This document shows, in pieces, positions 1 through 9,940 of a DNA stretch of 64,000 nt. A program made the translations under genes and the position numbers. Below the pieces are notes generated by a model. That model was not told the DNA's origin, did not search any database, and saw nothing but the letters and a program-made list of their open reading frames with translations. Position 1 is the stretch's first letter. The number at the start of each line of letters is the position of its first letter. The DNA is from Siderastrea siderea (lineage: Eukaryota > Cnidaria > Anthozoa > Scleractinia > Rhizangiidae). The stretch is from contig OZ034979.1 of the NCBI GenBank assembly GCA_964030785.1, positions 11,386,883 through 11,450,882 on the forward strand. The letters are read 5' to 3'.

Positions 1-1116
1 ATAAAAAAAAACATCTTTGCATTCAAAAGATAACAAGAAGAACTTATAGCTTGAAACTGCGCTGGTCACGTGACCAGCCTAGGGGAGCCTTGTTGGGGGA
101 TAAAATATTGCATCCCCAGCATCCCCATTACCCGCGTCAAAAGTGTTGCGACTGACAAACAAAACGGTTAGAAAACACCTTGTGTGAAATTTCATGGTTG
201 AGTAGTTCCATGTGCATTTAATTATTTTTCTTATTTGCTTATGCTGACCAATTTCCCACGGTCCTGAGTCGTGAAGGCAGACGATCTATTAAATAAACAG
301 GCAGTGTTGTATCGAATTCCTGTTTAAACATAAAATTACTCATTCCAAGAATGGAATATAGAAGCAAATGATTAAATCAAATTTGAGAAAAACGCTTGCG
401 CTGTTTTAAGCACAGTGGAGGTTTTCCCTGAGTAACGTAAACCTTACAAGTCTGGGCATGTTTGTCTCGTTAATTTTCCTTTAGATTTTTGAAATCATTT
501 CAATAACACAGCAAGAAAAATACAGTTCTCTTGAAAATCAAACTTTTCACACTAAGCATGCTAAGTAAAGAAGAAAGGTGTAGTTAAATTTTCATTAAGT
601 AACTCATTTATAGCTTTTAAACATTGCGTGATTCGAAACTTGGCCGAGTGGGGGTTTTGGTCTGGTCACCGACAAAACGAAAAATAAACCGCTTGCAGAG
701 CAAGAACAACGCAGCGCAGTTAATTATTTGAACTTATGCAAATCAGCTAAGCAAAGATGCCATACATCTGAACCAATGTGTATCAGAAATGTTTGATTCT
801 TGATTCTTGGCAATGACAGTCTACTAGGTGTGTTAAAAAATTTGAGACAATTAATTTTGTTTCCGTGGCAACATACCGGGTCTGGTCCCAGATCGCCCTG
901 ATGTCAAGGACTTTCCTGGCTCTTCTTTTTGCTCCATTTATTATTTCTCAGTAATACATCAATTGCCTGATTTAGCAAGCTTACAGTTGTGTTAGGTAGA
1001 GTACTTGAACCAGTGTTTTAATTTTCCAGGCTGAAATTCTCTTACATTAGATACAAGTCAGAGAGGTCCATAAGAGAGTGTATTGCCATTAGCTCAAAGA
1101 ATTTTTCTCTTCATAG
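1..1116. other. Upstream flank or intron of the MULE-like gene
   Basis: No coding segment is recognised here. The stretch is AT-rich with many stops in all frames. It ends in a pyrimidine-rich run followed by TAG at 1114-1116, which reads as a 3' splice site. It is therefore probably the intron before the exon that starts at 1117. Earlier exons of that gene are either outside the window or not recognisable by eye. Confidence 0.4.
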
Positions 1117-3306
1117 GCACTGAGTGATTATACCGGTATACCCAACTACATTTTCGATCCGCACGGATTTGTAACAGACGAGCATGGAGGAAATCGTGAA
1201 TCCATACGACGACAACTCAAACCTGATGCAGTCAATCGCGCTTCTTCCTGTGAAATGCACTTCTACTCTTGCGCCCGTCGTCAGGAATCAGCAGATTGGA
1301 GTAATAAAGCAAAGACAGAGTTTAGGAAGCTGGTTCACGTCATCTATTCAGCTGCAACACCAGGAAGCTACCAAGCCGCTCGTCGTGCATTGCACACGTG
1401 GACAGAAAAGAAGGCTAAGCGGGGACATGCTAAGAAATGGTTTGAAGGTTTCTGGCATCCACGACGATTTCATGCATTCCGTGTATTTAAATCAAGCACC
1501 ACAGCAAACACAAATATGGCAGAGGTTGGACACGCAAGAAATGCTGTGAGGGGAGCAAGAAATGATACCTTGTCCAGAGCAGCCGAAGATCATGTAGTAG
1601 AATGTGCCTTGCTGAAAGGAAAGTTAGAACAATACGAACAGGGTAATTATGCGGGTGGCAAATGCCCCAGCCAGAAACAGAAAAATGAAATGTCTCTACG
1701 TAAGCAAGTGGATCGGGCAGGCGTTTTTGCAAAAGAATTGGCTCTGGGAATTGATTTAGACAGCTATCATGCTGAAGTGTTTGTAGACAAGAACTCCTCC
1801 CATCGAGCTAAGGCAACAACTGCCCAAGTAAGTATGACGGCAGACCCACTTGAAATGCAAAGTTCTGATGAAGATGAGTTGCAGCCATCTAAAAAGATGA
1901 AGCCAAAGTATCGCAAGCGTACTACAAGAAGCAAACAGTTTGAGCAGTCACTGAAGCTAGCTAAAAGAGCTAGACTAACACTGGATGATGTTCATGACGT
2001 ATCAGAAACACAGAAGGTGTTTGAGCTAAATGATAACGGGAACATCAGGCTTGTCGAAATAGGAGAAACACCTGCATGTAATTGTACTTTCGGACAAGGA
2101 AAGAACGTGTGTTTTCACATGATATGGGTGATGATGAATGTGCTAAAAGTGGATGAAAGGGATGAAATCTTGTTTCAAAAGATGTTAACTTCTAGTATGG
2201 TTAAAACATTGTTCAAGAACCTTGCCAAAGACGTATCACAGGAACGATCAGGTCCTGAGAGCTCTATGAACTCTGTGTCTGGTACCAGTTCTACAAGTGT
2301 CATGGTGTCTGGCCAATCATTTCTACATGATCTACAGTCCAGGGACAGAGAGAATTTCCCAAGAGCAACAGCTGCTGCACACAGTTCAATGAGCTCTGCC
2401 TCTGGTAACTGTTCCAGTACTGACATACATGTATCTAGTGGATCATTTCTACAGGAGCTGCAATCCGTTGGCAGAGATAACAGCACAGGACCATCAACTC
2501 CTAGTGGTTTAATGGACTCTGTCTCTGAAAACAGTTCAAGTACTGTGATGTCCTTTTTACACGAGCTAGAACCTGTTAGTAGTGTAAGTTACGCGACACC
2601 ATCAGCTTCTAACAGTTCAGTGACCTCTAATTCTGGTAACAGTTCCAATACAGTGATGTCCAGCAATTCATTTCTACACGAACTACAATCCTTTGGAGGG
2701 GACATCAATGCGAGACCCCCAGCAACTCATAGCTCAGTGAACTCTGCTTCTGGTAACTGTTCAACCACGTTTGGAGGAGCCTATGCGAGACCCTCACCTG
2801 TCCATAGCTCAGTGAACTCTGCTTCTGGTAACTGTTCAACCACGTTTGGAGGAGCCTATGCGAGACCCTCACCTGTCCATAGCTCAGTGAACTCTGCTTT
2901 TGGTAACTGTTCAACCACGTTTGGAGGAGCCTATGCGAGACCCCCAGCTGCTTACAGTCCTGCTTTTACTCGTCCACCTTGGCACAATAGCAACCCCTTT
3001 GTAGTAGTTAATCTAACTAATAGGATAAAAAAATGTGCTGGGTGTCCCTTTCCATTCCGTGACGCACAGGGCCCTGTTTATTTGGGAGTTGCAGTGAAAC
3101 ATGTAGAGAAAGATGTGTACTTTGATAAAGCCAGCAGCACCCAGAGAGTTACAAACGAAGGTAATCGGTACTACCATTGCCAAGTGTCTTGTATCACCTC
3201 CAGACACCCATATTTCTCTCCTGCAATGTTAAGAGCAGATCCGGACCTTCTTCTTGATGATTTCCAAAGATATAGTTTAAATTCTGTTTTTGGAGTATCT
3301 TTTTAG
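1117..3306 (+). CDS. MULE transposase-related protein, terminal exon with SWIM zinc finger
   Basis: The frame is open from the putative acceptor at 1116 to a TAG at 3304-3306, about 729 codons; the first ATG is at 1255. Residues here are numbered from that ATG. Residues 67-94 carry the aromatic/basic stretch WHPRRFHAF and the segment NMAEVGHA. Both resemble the region after the catalytic core in Mutator-like transposases of cnidarians, by recall of the family. A SWIM zinc finger follows, CxC-x8-CxH with C275, C277, C286 and H288. Residues 330-560 are Ser/Asn/Thr-rich imperfect repeats. The C-terminus has C594/C597 and H641/C642/C646, a possible second zinc site. A basic KKMKPKYRKR-type segment near residue 220 could be a nuclear signal. 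The catalytic DDE part is not in this exon. It could be a transposon remnant that stayed open or a domesticated gene; the long intact frame favours recent or selected coding. Confidence 0.7.
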   Translation, partial: ALSDYTGIPNYIFDPHGFVTDEHGGNRESIRRQLKPDAVNRASSCEMHFYSCARRQESADWSNKAKTEFRKLVHVIYSAATPGSYQAARRALHTWTEKKAKRGHAKKWFEGFWHPRRFHAFRVFKSSTTANTNMAEVGHARNAVRGARNDTLSRAAEDHVVECALLKGKLEQYEQGNYAGGKCPSQKQKNEMSLRKQVDRAGVFAKELALGIDLDSYHAEVFVDKNSSHRAKATTAQVSMTADPLEMQSSDEDELQPSKKMKPKYRKRTTRSKQFEQSLKLAKRARLTLDDVHDVSETQKVFELNDNGNIRLVEIGETPACNCTFGQGKNVCFHMIWVMMNVLKVDERDEILFQKMLTSSMVKTLFKNLAKDVSQERSGPESSMNSVSGTSSTSVMVSGQSFLHDLQSRDRENFPRATAAAHSSMSSASGNCSSTDIHVSSGSFLQELQSVGRDNSTGPSTPSGLMDSVSENSSSTVMSFLHELEPVSSVSYATPSASNSSVTSNSGNSSNTVMSSNSFLHELQSFGGDINARPPATHSSVNSASGNCSTTFGGAYARPSPVHSSVNSASGNCSTTFGGAYARPSPVHSSVNSAFGNCSTTFGGAYARPPAAYSPAFTRPPWHNSNPFVVVNLTNRIKKCAGCPFPFRDAQGPVYLGVAVKHVEKDVYFDKASSTQRVTNEGNRYYHCQVSCITSRHPYFSPAMLRADPDLLLDDFQRYSLNSVFGVSF
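2317..2691 (+). repeat. Four-fold SFL[HQ][DE]L motif in the serine-rich tail
   Basis: The protein motif SFLHDLQS/SFLQELQS/SFLHELEP/SFLHELQS recurs at residues 355, 397, 433 and 472 of the MULE-like ORF, at spacings of 42, 36 and 39 residues. Each is preceded by a serine/asparagine-rich stretch. The DNA between copies has diverged much more than the motif, so the hydrophobic core looks constrained. It may be a short interaction motif; that function is inference. Confidence 0.6.
2728..2952 (+). repeat. Three tandem 75-bp in-frame repeats
   Basis: Three near-identical units start at 2728, 2803 and 2878. Each encodes 25 residues beginning HSSVNSA and ending in a proline-containing segment. The period is a multiple of three, so the reading frame is kept. 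Near identity points to recent expansion by slippage or unequal exchange. Confidence 0.85.
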
Positions 3307-3454
3307 GAATTTCCTTGAGACTTTGAATTTCCTGGAGACTCTGAGCTGCAATGTTAAGAGCAGATCTAAACCTTATTCTCGATGATTTCCAAAGATATAG
3401 TTTAATATTATATTTTGGATTATCTTTTTAGGAATTCACTTAAGACTTTGAATT
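3223..3454 (+). repeat. 125-bp tandem duplication of the gene's 3' end
   Basis: The segment from 3223, encoding the last residues and the TAG stop of the MULE-like ORF, is repeated from 3348 at an offset of 125 bases. The second copy includes an aligned TAG at 3429-3431. It is more diverged and lies downstream of the functional stop, so it is noncoding in the current frame. Confidence 0.8.
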
Positions 3455-3951
3455 GCCCTAAAAGATATCATATAATAATCTAAGGTATAATGACCTTTTT
3501 GTCGTCCTGCTCACGTCAGAACTTGTTTGGTTTAGAGAATCTGCCTATTAAATTACTCTCATCCAACAAGATCAATCTCATCAAACATCAATCAACATAA
3601 AAAGGGAGCGAATTTAGTCTATAGCTAGTTGGAAGAAAGTTCTTTTCTTGATTGATAGGAAACACAAAATCCAGTTTTTACTAACAGCAAGAATGTGTTT
3701 TCAGCTTCTTACTATGTTGTTTATAAAGGGTCTTTGACCAACACATAGTACACAGTACTGTTTACTGAAGCAAATGGCACAAGCTTTTTTGTAAGCAGGG
3801 CAAAAATAGGCCAGTACACATTGTTATTTCATGCATTCATAGAATTTTACAGAATGTATGGAGGATGACTATTCGGTAATACCTCTCTTTTTCCTATACC
3901 AAGATGACACCCAAAGCAGGGTCGAACCAAGGGTGTCTCTTGAGACGTTAT
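3455..3951. other. Unassigned AT-rich flank
   Basis: Nothing recognisable as coding or structural was found. No AATAAA lies within the first few hundred bases after the stop at 3306, so the 3' end of the MULE-like transcript is not clear. Confidence 0.3.
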
Positions 3952-4790
3952 TATAGAATGTGTGGATAACTGAAGGGGGTTTTCGTTTGTCCCGCAGTGG
4001 GTACAAATTGACATTTTTATTACCAATGTTTTCCACTGTTATTACCATTGTTTACTAATGTTATTGATACAGAATGTGTGGATAGGAGAAGGTGTTTATT
4101 TTTTTTTCTATACCCACAAATTGAAGTTGTTATTGCTTGTACTTAAGAGCTTTTGTTAAAGATGTAATTGTTACAGAATGTGTGGATAGGGAAAAAAGGT
4201 CTTCGGTTATCTCTCTTTACCCACATATTGAAATTGTTATTCCTTAGCTTGTACTAGGGCGTTTGTTAAAGATGTTATTGTTACAGAATGTGTGGATAAG
4301 GAAAAAAGGTCTTCGGTTATCTCTCTTTACCCACATATTAAAATTGTTATTCCTTAGCTTGTACTAGGGCTTTTGGTAAAGATGTTGTTGTTACAGAATG
4401 TGTGGATAGGGGAAAAAGGTTTTTGGTTATCTCTCTATACCCACATATTGAAATTGTTATTCCTTGTACTAGGGCCTTTGTTAATGATGTCATTTTTGCA
4501 TATTAATTTTGTTATTACCTACAATCCTAACGTCCTTAGCACACTTAGCAAAATAGTGCCATTGCTGACATTTTCTTTTTATCTTAAGTGTGCAGTGCTT
4601 ATACTTTTGTCGAGGATTGTTTGTTCCCCAGACCAGGTTTATACCTGTTTCTTGGTTAAAGAATGGTGGATAGGGAAATAAAGTGTTTGGTTTTGTTTTA
4701 ATGCCTACATAGTTGAATTGTTTTTACCACTGTTACCCTGACCAGGGCTATATCAGGGTTTTTGTTTACAATGTTATTGTTATGGAATAC
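3952..4790. repeat. Degenerate ~110-bp tandem repeat array
   Basis: The phrase ACAGAATGTGTGGATA recurs at 4069, 4173, 4283 and 4393, giving periods of 104, 110 and 110. A related, weaker copy begins near 3952 and decayed copies continue to about 4790. Each unit also carries a pyrimidine-rich segment and ACCCACATATTGAAATTG. The central two copies are the most alike. Confidence 0.8.
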
Positions 4791-4919
4791 AAAATCAATA
4801 AAATAATAACTTATGGTTATTTAAAAGTTCTGTAATCTTTTTTGTAATTTTTCTGGTAATTTTGGAAATGTGAGCAGCATGATTTCCAACCGCTTAAAAT
4901 GAAGAAAACAGAACAGTTA

Positions 4920-4944
4920 AGGGGGGGGGGGGGGAAGGGGGGGA
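4920..4944. repeat. Poly-G tract
   Basis: A run of about 15 G, then AA, then about seven G. It is low complexity and could form a G-quadruplex. Its exact length is not reliable in any assembly. Confidence 0.8.
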
Positions 4945-5021
4945 CTAAAGCAACAGTGCAGCAGTGGAGCCATTTGGTGGTCTTCAAAATATGGTGGAAT
5001 TGATATTATGGGAGTTATATA

Positions 5022-5340
5022 CAGTGGAATCCTGATATCAGGATGTGCCAAGGAACAGCACAATTATATCGTTATATCGTGGAATCGTAATAGAGAAGCA
5101 TATCATCCGGATCATCGTGCAAAGCTGTTGTCATAAACGTTAGAGATTTCTCGATTACTGTAATGTTATTGTAAATTCAATGTATTGCCTGAATTTTGAC
5201 TGTGTCAATATCGTTTATATATCGGCGAAGGTTTTACGTTCGGTCTGCTAAATTCTCATGTCCCACCATACATTTAAGAACATTCATCGTTATACCGGGA
5301 ATATCGCGATATCGAGGATCATTATATCGGGGTTCCACTG
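5022..5340. mobile_element. 319-bp TIR element, pogo/Tigger-like ends
   Basis: The left end reads CAGTGGAATCCTGATATCA and the right end TATATCGGGGTTCCACTG, an inverted pair. Many ATATCG/CGATAT words lie just inside both ends. CAGT-G-GAACC termini rich in CGATAT are typical of pogo/Tigger-type Tc1-mariner MITEs. A TA precedes the left end; the expected TA on the right is TG, probably mutated. There is no transposase inside, so the element is non-autonomous. Confidence 0.65.
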
Positions 5341-5702
5341 TGTTTGCCTTCTGTTAATGTTGTATTTAATTCTTGACGCGGATTTTCTAAATTTGTACCA
5401 CCAGAATAGATATAACAAGAAAAATCGTCTTCAAGATCTCACCTTCGATTTACGCCCTCTTGTCGTATTTCTTTTCTTTTTCCTTTTCGGTTATTTCAGC
5501 TTCCCCAATTTCGACATTTTTGAAATGAGGAGCGTGTTAGTGGTGAAGGAAAATGACTTCATGTAAGATGCAATCTCTTCCCTCCTACTTCATGTATGCT
5601 AAAGCGATGTCGCAGAATAAAAAAGGTAAAACACTAGGACAAACTAGCCGATTCCTTGCAGCTGGGTTAGGTATAAAAATCTTGAAAAAAACGAAATCCT
5701 AA
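5341..5702. other. Unassigned spacer
   Basis: AT-rich sequence. A 102-codon ORF at 5258-5566 begins inside the neighbouring MITE and has a hydrophobic, low-information translation, so it is judged accidental. Confidence 0.3.
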
Positions 5703-5977
5703 CTAGATAATCCAACTTGAAATCCTAACTCGAAAATCCAACTCGAAATCCTAACTCGAAAATCCAACTCGAAATCCTAACTCGAAAATCCAACTCGAAA
5801 TCCTAACTCGAAAATCCAACTCGAAATCCTAACTCGAAAATCCAACTCGAAATCCTAACTCGAAAATCCAACTCGAAATCCTAACTCGAAAATCCAACTC
5901 GAAATCCTAACTCGAAATCCAACTCGAAATCCTAACTCGAAATCCAACTCGAAATCCAACTCGAAATCCTAACTCGG
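5703..5977. repeat. 26-bp minisatellite built from a 13-mer
   Basis: About ten units of a 26-base repeat, made of two 13-mers, AACTCGAAAATCC and AACTCGAAATCCT. The array is very regular from 5740 to 5910 and becomes irregular at the right end, where 12-base variants appear. There are no spacers, so it is not a CRISPR-like array. Confidence 0.9.
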
Positions 5978-7162
5978 GAGTTAGTTTGTCTCTAACCCGA
6001 ATAGTCAAAATTTACACTAAAAACTTCAAACAGCTTAACTAATTTACATAGAAATTTCTAAATATTTAAAATGTGCAAAAATGTCAACATTTACGCTCCC
6101 GCTCAATTATTTAAATATCGTGCAAAAAAAATTGTCAACTGACTACTGACCAAAGAATTCCACTCAGAATCTTTTTTTAGCTTCGCGATCATCTGAAACA
6201 CTGACAAAAGAGAGTTATGACTCAATGCTTTTACTGAGTCATCGTCTATTTGAATATCAAAGTTAGGGTTTATTGTTTTGCTGTACGCTTTTCCCTTTGT
6301 TTTACGACACCCGTGAATTTCACAGGTTCTTACTCCAGGATGAATCCAGATTTGTACCGAAAATTGTCAATCGCCTCCCATTTTGACTCACAAATGGCGT
6401 CTCAACCTTAAAACCTCCCTAAGAACTGACAAAAGCCAACATTTAGGGCGAAAACAAACAAAAAGCCGAACATTTGTAGAAATTGTGAATCATCAACTTC
6501 AAATTTGTCGCTAAAAGCGACAAGAGGCAAAAATTTCAGAACTAAAACAGATCCTTAAATTCAAACCGCCTGAGACTGCCAGATAAAACTTTAACCAAAA
6601 ATCTAGCAAAAAATTTCATGCCCTCACATTTTCACTGCGAAATCGTGACACAGTCGTAAATCAGAAAACCGTTGAATCAGTCTAAAATTAAACCAAAGAC
6701 TTAAAAATGCTGAGTCCAGCTGAATACGAATCATCTCTTGACGTTAAAAAGCCACAAGCAGTCAAAATAAAACTGAGATTTGGCCAAGAACCTAAGGTTT
6801 GTGCAATCGTGTCTGAACCTGACTACGGCTTTTCAAAAACTGACAAACAATTTTTTGGCTGGAAATACACGAAAGACAAAATAATGAAGAAGACCATGTC
6901 TTAGCCTTGAAGACCTTACTAAAAACTTCACGAAAAAACCAAAATTACAAGTGAAAATGTGACACTGAAATAATTACCCTTGAAATGTTCAAGGAACATG
7001 TTAAACTGGAACAAGAAAAATGGCCCTCAAGCTTTTTTGTTAAGTCTTTCTGAACCTCAACTGAGCCTTTGCTAAAAAATGACGAGCAGCGAAAAGTTTA
7101 AGTGAAAGCGGTCATAACAGCCTGCAAACTATCGACGGAAAAATTGTCTGAAAGGTCAGGAT
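5978..7162. other. Unassigned AT-rich region with one short ORF
   Basis: The only ORF of note is 65 codons at 6707-6904 on the + strand, lysine-rich and unlike any family I recognise. No clear splice junctions flank it. I see no repeat structure, and treat the stretch as intergenic or intronic. Confidence 0.3.
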
Positions 7163-7374
7163 TTGACCCTTTAAGCTCCAATATCAGCATGCATTTTCTC
7201 CTCACTGTTCTTCATAAATTTCTTTTAGAACTAATTGGGAGAATTTGCATCAAAATCAAGACATATCATCTTTGATGATCATTTCCGTTATTCTCATGAC
7301 CTGTATGTTTGATCAAGTAGTGATATTGTGAGAAGAAATTTAATGCTTGTCACTCTTAGGGCTTTAAGGGTTAA
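7163..7374. mobile_element. ~212-bp MITE, TTAACCCTTTAAG family
   Basis: The left end reads TTGACCCTTTAAGCTCC and the right end CTTAGGGCTTTAAGGGTTAA, an inverted pair with TTAA-like edges. A second, reverse-oriented copy with similar internal sequence lies at 23772-23953. TTAA duplications suggest a piggyBac-like mobilising enzyme, which is inference. Confidence 0.65.
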
Positions 7375-7604
7375 TAAACTCTCCCCGAAAATCTGTCTGA
7401 ACCTCTACATAATATGCAAACCGAAAAACGCAGAGTACTCAAAACGTTTTGCAGAGAATTAAACTATCGAAATTCTTACTGAAACCTGACAAATTGAGCC
7501 CCAACATCGCATCTCGTGATTCTCTTAGTAAGTTACTTGAAATTAGCGTCAAATAACTTGTTGCAAACTTACAGTGAAAATAGATTAGTGAAAGGCCCAA
7601 TTTT

Positions 7605-7912
7605 TGGCGGAGCCTGCGGGCAAAGCCCGCCAGCGGAGCTCCATTGCTAAGGAAATTTGGTAACCTATCAATCCGAGAAATTTTGGTTGTGACGTAATAG
7701 TCACGTTACCGTCCGTCCGTACGTCCGTACGTCCGTACATCCGTACATCCGTACGTCCGTCCGTCCGCACAGACTCTGTGGGAGGGGGAGGAGGGGAGTC
7801 CCAAGACAACCCGACGGGGGTAGAGAATGCCATCTTTTCTTGGCGGGAAATCGCGCGGTGCTTTTGGGCAACCAGCGTTTTTCTTGGCGGGAAATCGCAT
7901 GACCATCGTCGC
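7605..7912. repeat. Dispersed repeat with CCGTACGT core
   Basis: It begins with a GC-rich hairpin (GCGGGCAAAGCCCGC at 7616-7630), then a moderately AT-rich part, the CCGT/ACGT microsatellite, and two copies of TTCTTGGCGGGAAATCGC (around 7838 and 7881). The arrangement resembles an interspersed repeat common in coral genomes, by recall. The boundaries are approximate. Confidence 0.5.
7710..7775. repeat. (CCGT/ACGT)n microsatellite
   Basis: About 16 tetranucleotide units of CCGT alternating with ACGT and ACAT variants. It creates the repetitive Arg/Thr/Asp-Gly-Arg translations seen in overlapping minus-strand ORFs, which are therefore artefacts. Confidence 0.9.
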
Positions 7913-8600
7913 TTTTGAAAAATAGGTTTCTTTAAAAGCTTAAGCTTCTTTAGCATTTAACGATTGCTCGAGAGTACTGAAGTTTTATACTTGACAAAAA
8001 AAAACATCTAATACCTATAAATGAAAAGAAGTTCAAAAGAATACTGGTAGAAGGCGAAAAGTGCAATTTACGAAAGCTGCATTAAAAGGACTTCATTGCT
8101 TTGTTTTCTTCACGGCGGAGAGTTTGCCCTGTTCTGAAACACAACCGAGTAAGTGAAGTTTTAAAAGGGTCTAAGGTAGATGATTTCGAGTATTACGATG
8201 AAAGAAATTACGTTTTGAAGTGGAAATTTGATTTATGCCATTAGAAATGTGTCATTTACTTTTGACTTTAAAAAATTATTAGAAAACGCGCCCAGATTTG
8301 TGACAGATTCTTGAATATTTTGCCATGCTCAGCCGATTTCACTCGCGTGGACCGACCTACGATTTTGGAAGTGTAACGCGAATTGCATTTAAGTATAAAC
8401 TTGCGGGTTTTCGAATAAACTTTTTTCAAAAATGATTTCTCTGTCCATTATTTTGTGCTTGTTTATTCATAACAGTAGGTCTAAGCACAGCCGCAGAGAC
8501 AACTGCACAAGCTTTGCTTTCAATTTTGACTGTCCGGTCCATCTCTTTGTGCAACTGTCGATTTTCTTGTGCTAGAAGTTTTCAATAGTAATAATCTTTT
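7913..8600. other. Unassigned AT-rich spacer
   Basis: No ORF, splice-bounded exon or repeat could be supported between the GC-rich repeat and the tandem array that begins near 8601. Confidence 0.3.
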
Positions 8601-9940
8601 AAGCGAAGCAGTTGTCGGTTTAAAGCTATTTTATCCCAAAAGCTTCCGAAAACAGTTTTGTGCGTTCTTCAAAGCGCCTAACTTTATATAGGTTTACTTC
8701 GCATCCGCAAAACTTATGCCGGCATAATAATCATTTAATTAAAGCGTGTTTGGCGTTTCTTTGTTTTGAATCTTGATGGTCTCTAGTTAGAGAACGAAAT
8801 ATAACAGTTATGCATCAGTCAATTCCAGCGGTGCTCATTCCCCCCCGGGCATTAGTCGGGCATTTGCTCACGTTTTAATCCCGGGGTGGGGCATTTGAAA
8901 TTTTATCACTGCCCGGGGGTCGGGCCTTTGCCTACCCCCGGGACGACCCCGGGGCATTTGACAAGGTGAGAAAAACGTTCCGGTCTAGTCAGTCTGAGGT
9001 CGTCCATGATCTTCCATTCCTTTGCTGCTGTTCGCTGATTGATTTCATCGTTTGTTGATTAAATACTGTATCAAGTGAAATTAATTCTGCGTACTATATG
9101 GATTTTTAAGCTATTCGAGATGACCAGTTTAGTAAAAATATTTTATGTTTTTGGCCGTTTGTTAAATACAGATCATGCATTTTCAGTTCTTCGAAATTAT
9201 TTAAGCATTTCTTTTAATAGAGCTTATTTAATAAAACACTTATAAGTTGTGTATGTCAAAATCAAATAAATGAACGTGTTATTGATATTAATAAAGTATC
9301 ATTATTTTGAAAACAAATGAACAACGGAAGGGGAGACGCACAGGTATAAAATAACCGAAGCGCATTGATAATAATGATGAGTGACACTTTTTTCGTTATG
9401 ATTTATTATTAAAATCTTGAGCAGTGTTGCTTTCTAGATGATCCCGGGGGTGGGGCATTTGCCTTCTATTTTGGTCCCACCCCGGGGCATTTGACGGACT
9501 TACTTGTCCCCACCCCCGGGAATTTGCCATTTTTAAAAAAAAATGCTAATGCCCGGGGATTGGCCCGGGGGGAGATAGGCACCGCTGGAATTGACTGATG
9601 TATTATTTGAAAAACTATAAGCGATGCAGTTGTCGGTTTAAACCTATTATGCCCGAAAAGCTTCCAAAAACAGTTCGGTGCATTTTTAAAAGCGCTCGAA
9701 TTTCAGACAATTTGCAGCCGCAAAACTTATGCCACAGAGTTAAGAATGTTTGGACGGTGTTTGTTTGTTTGTTTTCAATCTCGATGGTCTCAAGTTAGAG
9801 AACGAAATATAAGGGTTACTTAAGTAACTATAACCGGAGCAATTTTGAGTTTAAAGCTATTTTATCCGGTAAGTAACGCGTGTTCCTCAAAGTGCTTGAA
9901 TTTTTTCGCGGCTGCTAAAACCTACGCGACATTTCTTCAA
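8601..9940. repeat. Three ~219-bp tandem units, split by a transposon
   Basis: Unit 1 (8601-8812) and unit 2 (9619-9837) share GCAGTTGTCGGTTTAAA, AAAGCTTCC, CCGCAAAACTTATGCC and GAACGAAATATAA in the same order. Unit 3 (9838-9940) starts with a similar segment and is truncated. Units 1 and 2 are separated by the 788-bp element at 8813-9600, so the array predates that insertion. Confidence 0.75.
8813..9600. mobile_element. 788-bp non-autonomous TIR element with CCCGGG subterminal repeats
   Basis: The ends are a perfect inverted pair of about 22 bases beginning CATCAGTCAATTCCAGCGG. Inside each end are clusters of CCCCGGGG-type palindromes next to GGCATTTG or CAAATGCC words (8840-8965 and 9440-9575). 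The centre is AT-rich and codes for nothing. No clear target duplication is visible. Clustered subterminal motifs usually serve as transposase binding sites, which is inference here. Confidence 0.8.

Noticed and set aside
2175..2914. Minus-strand ORFs opposite the MULE-like exon
   Set aside because: They mirror the repeats of the + strand coding sequence and resemble no known protein.
5703..5977. CRISPR-like array
   Set aside because: The units are contiguous with no unique spacers, and the sequence is eukaryotic; it is a minisatellite.
6707..6904. 65-codon ORF as a small gene
   Set aside because: No recognised domain, splice context or repeat support; ORFs of this size are expected by chance.
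7585..7956. Minus-strand ORFs of 123 and 66 codons
   Set aside because: Much of the translation comes from the CCGT/ACGT microsatellite and both lie in a dispersed repeat.
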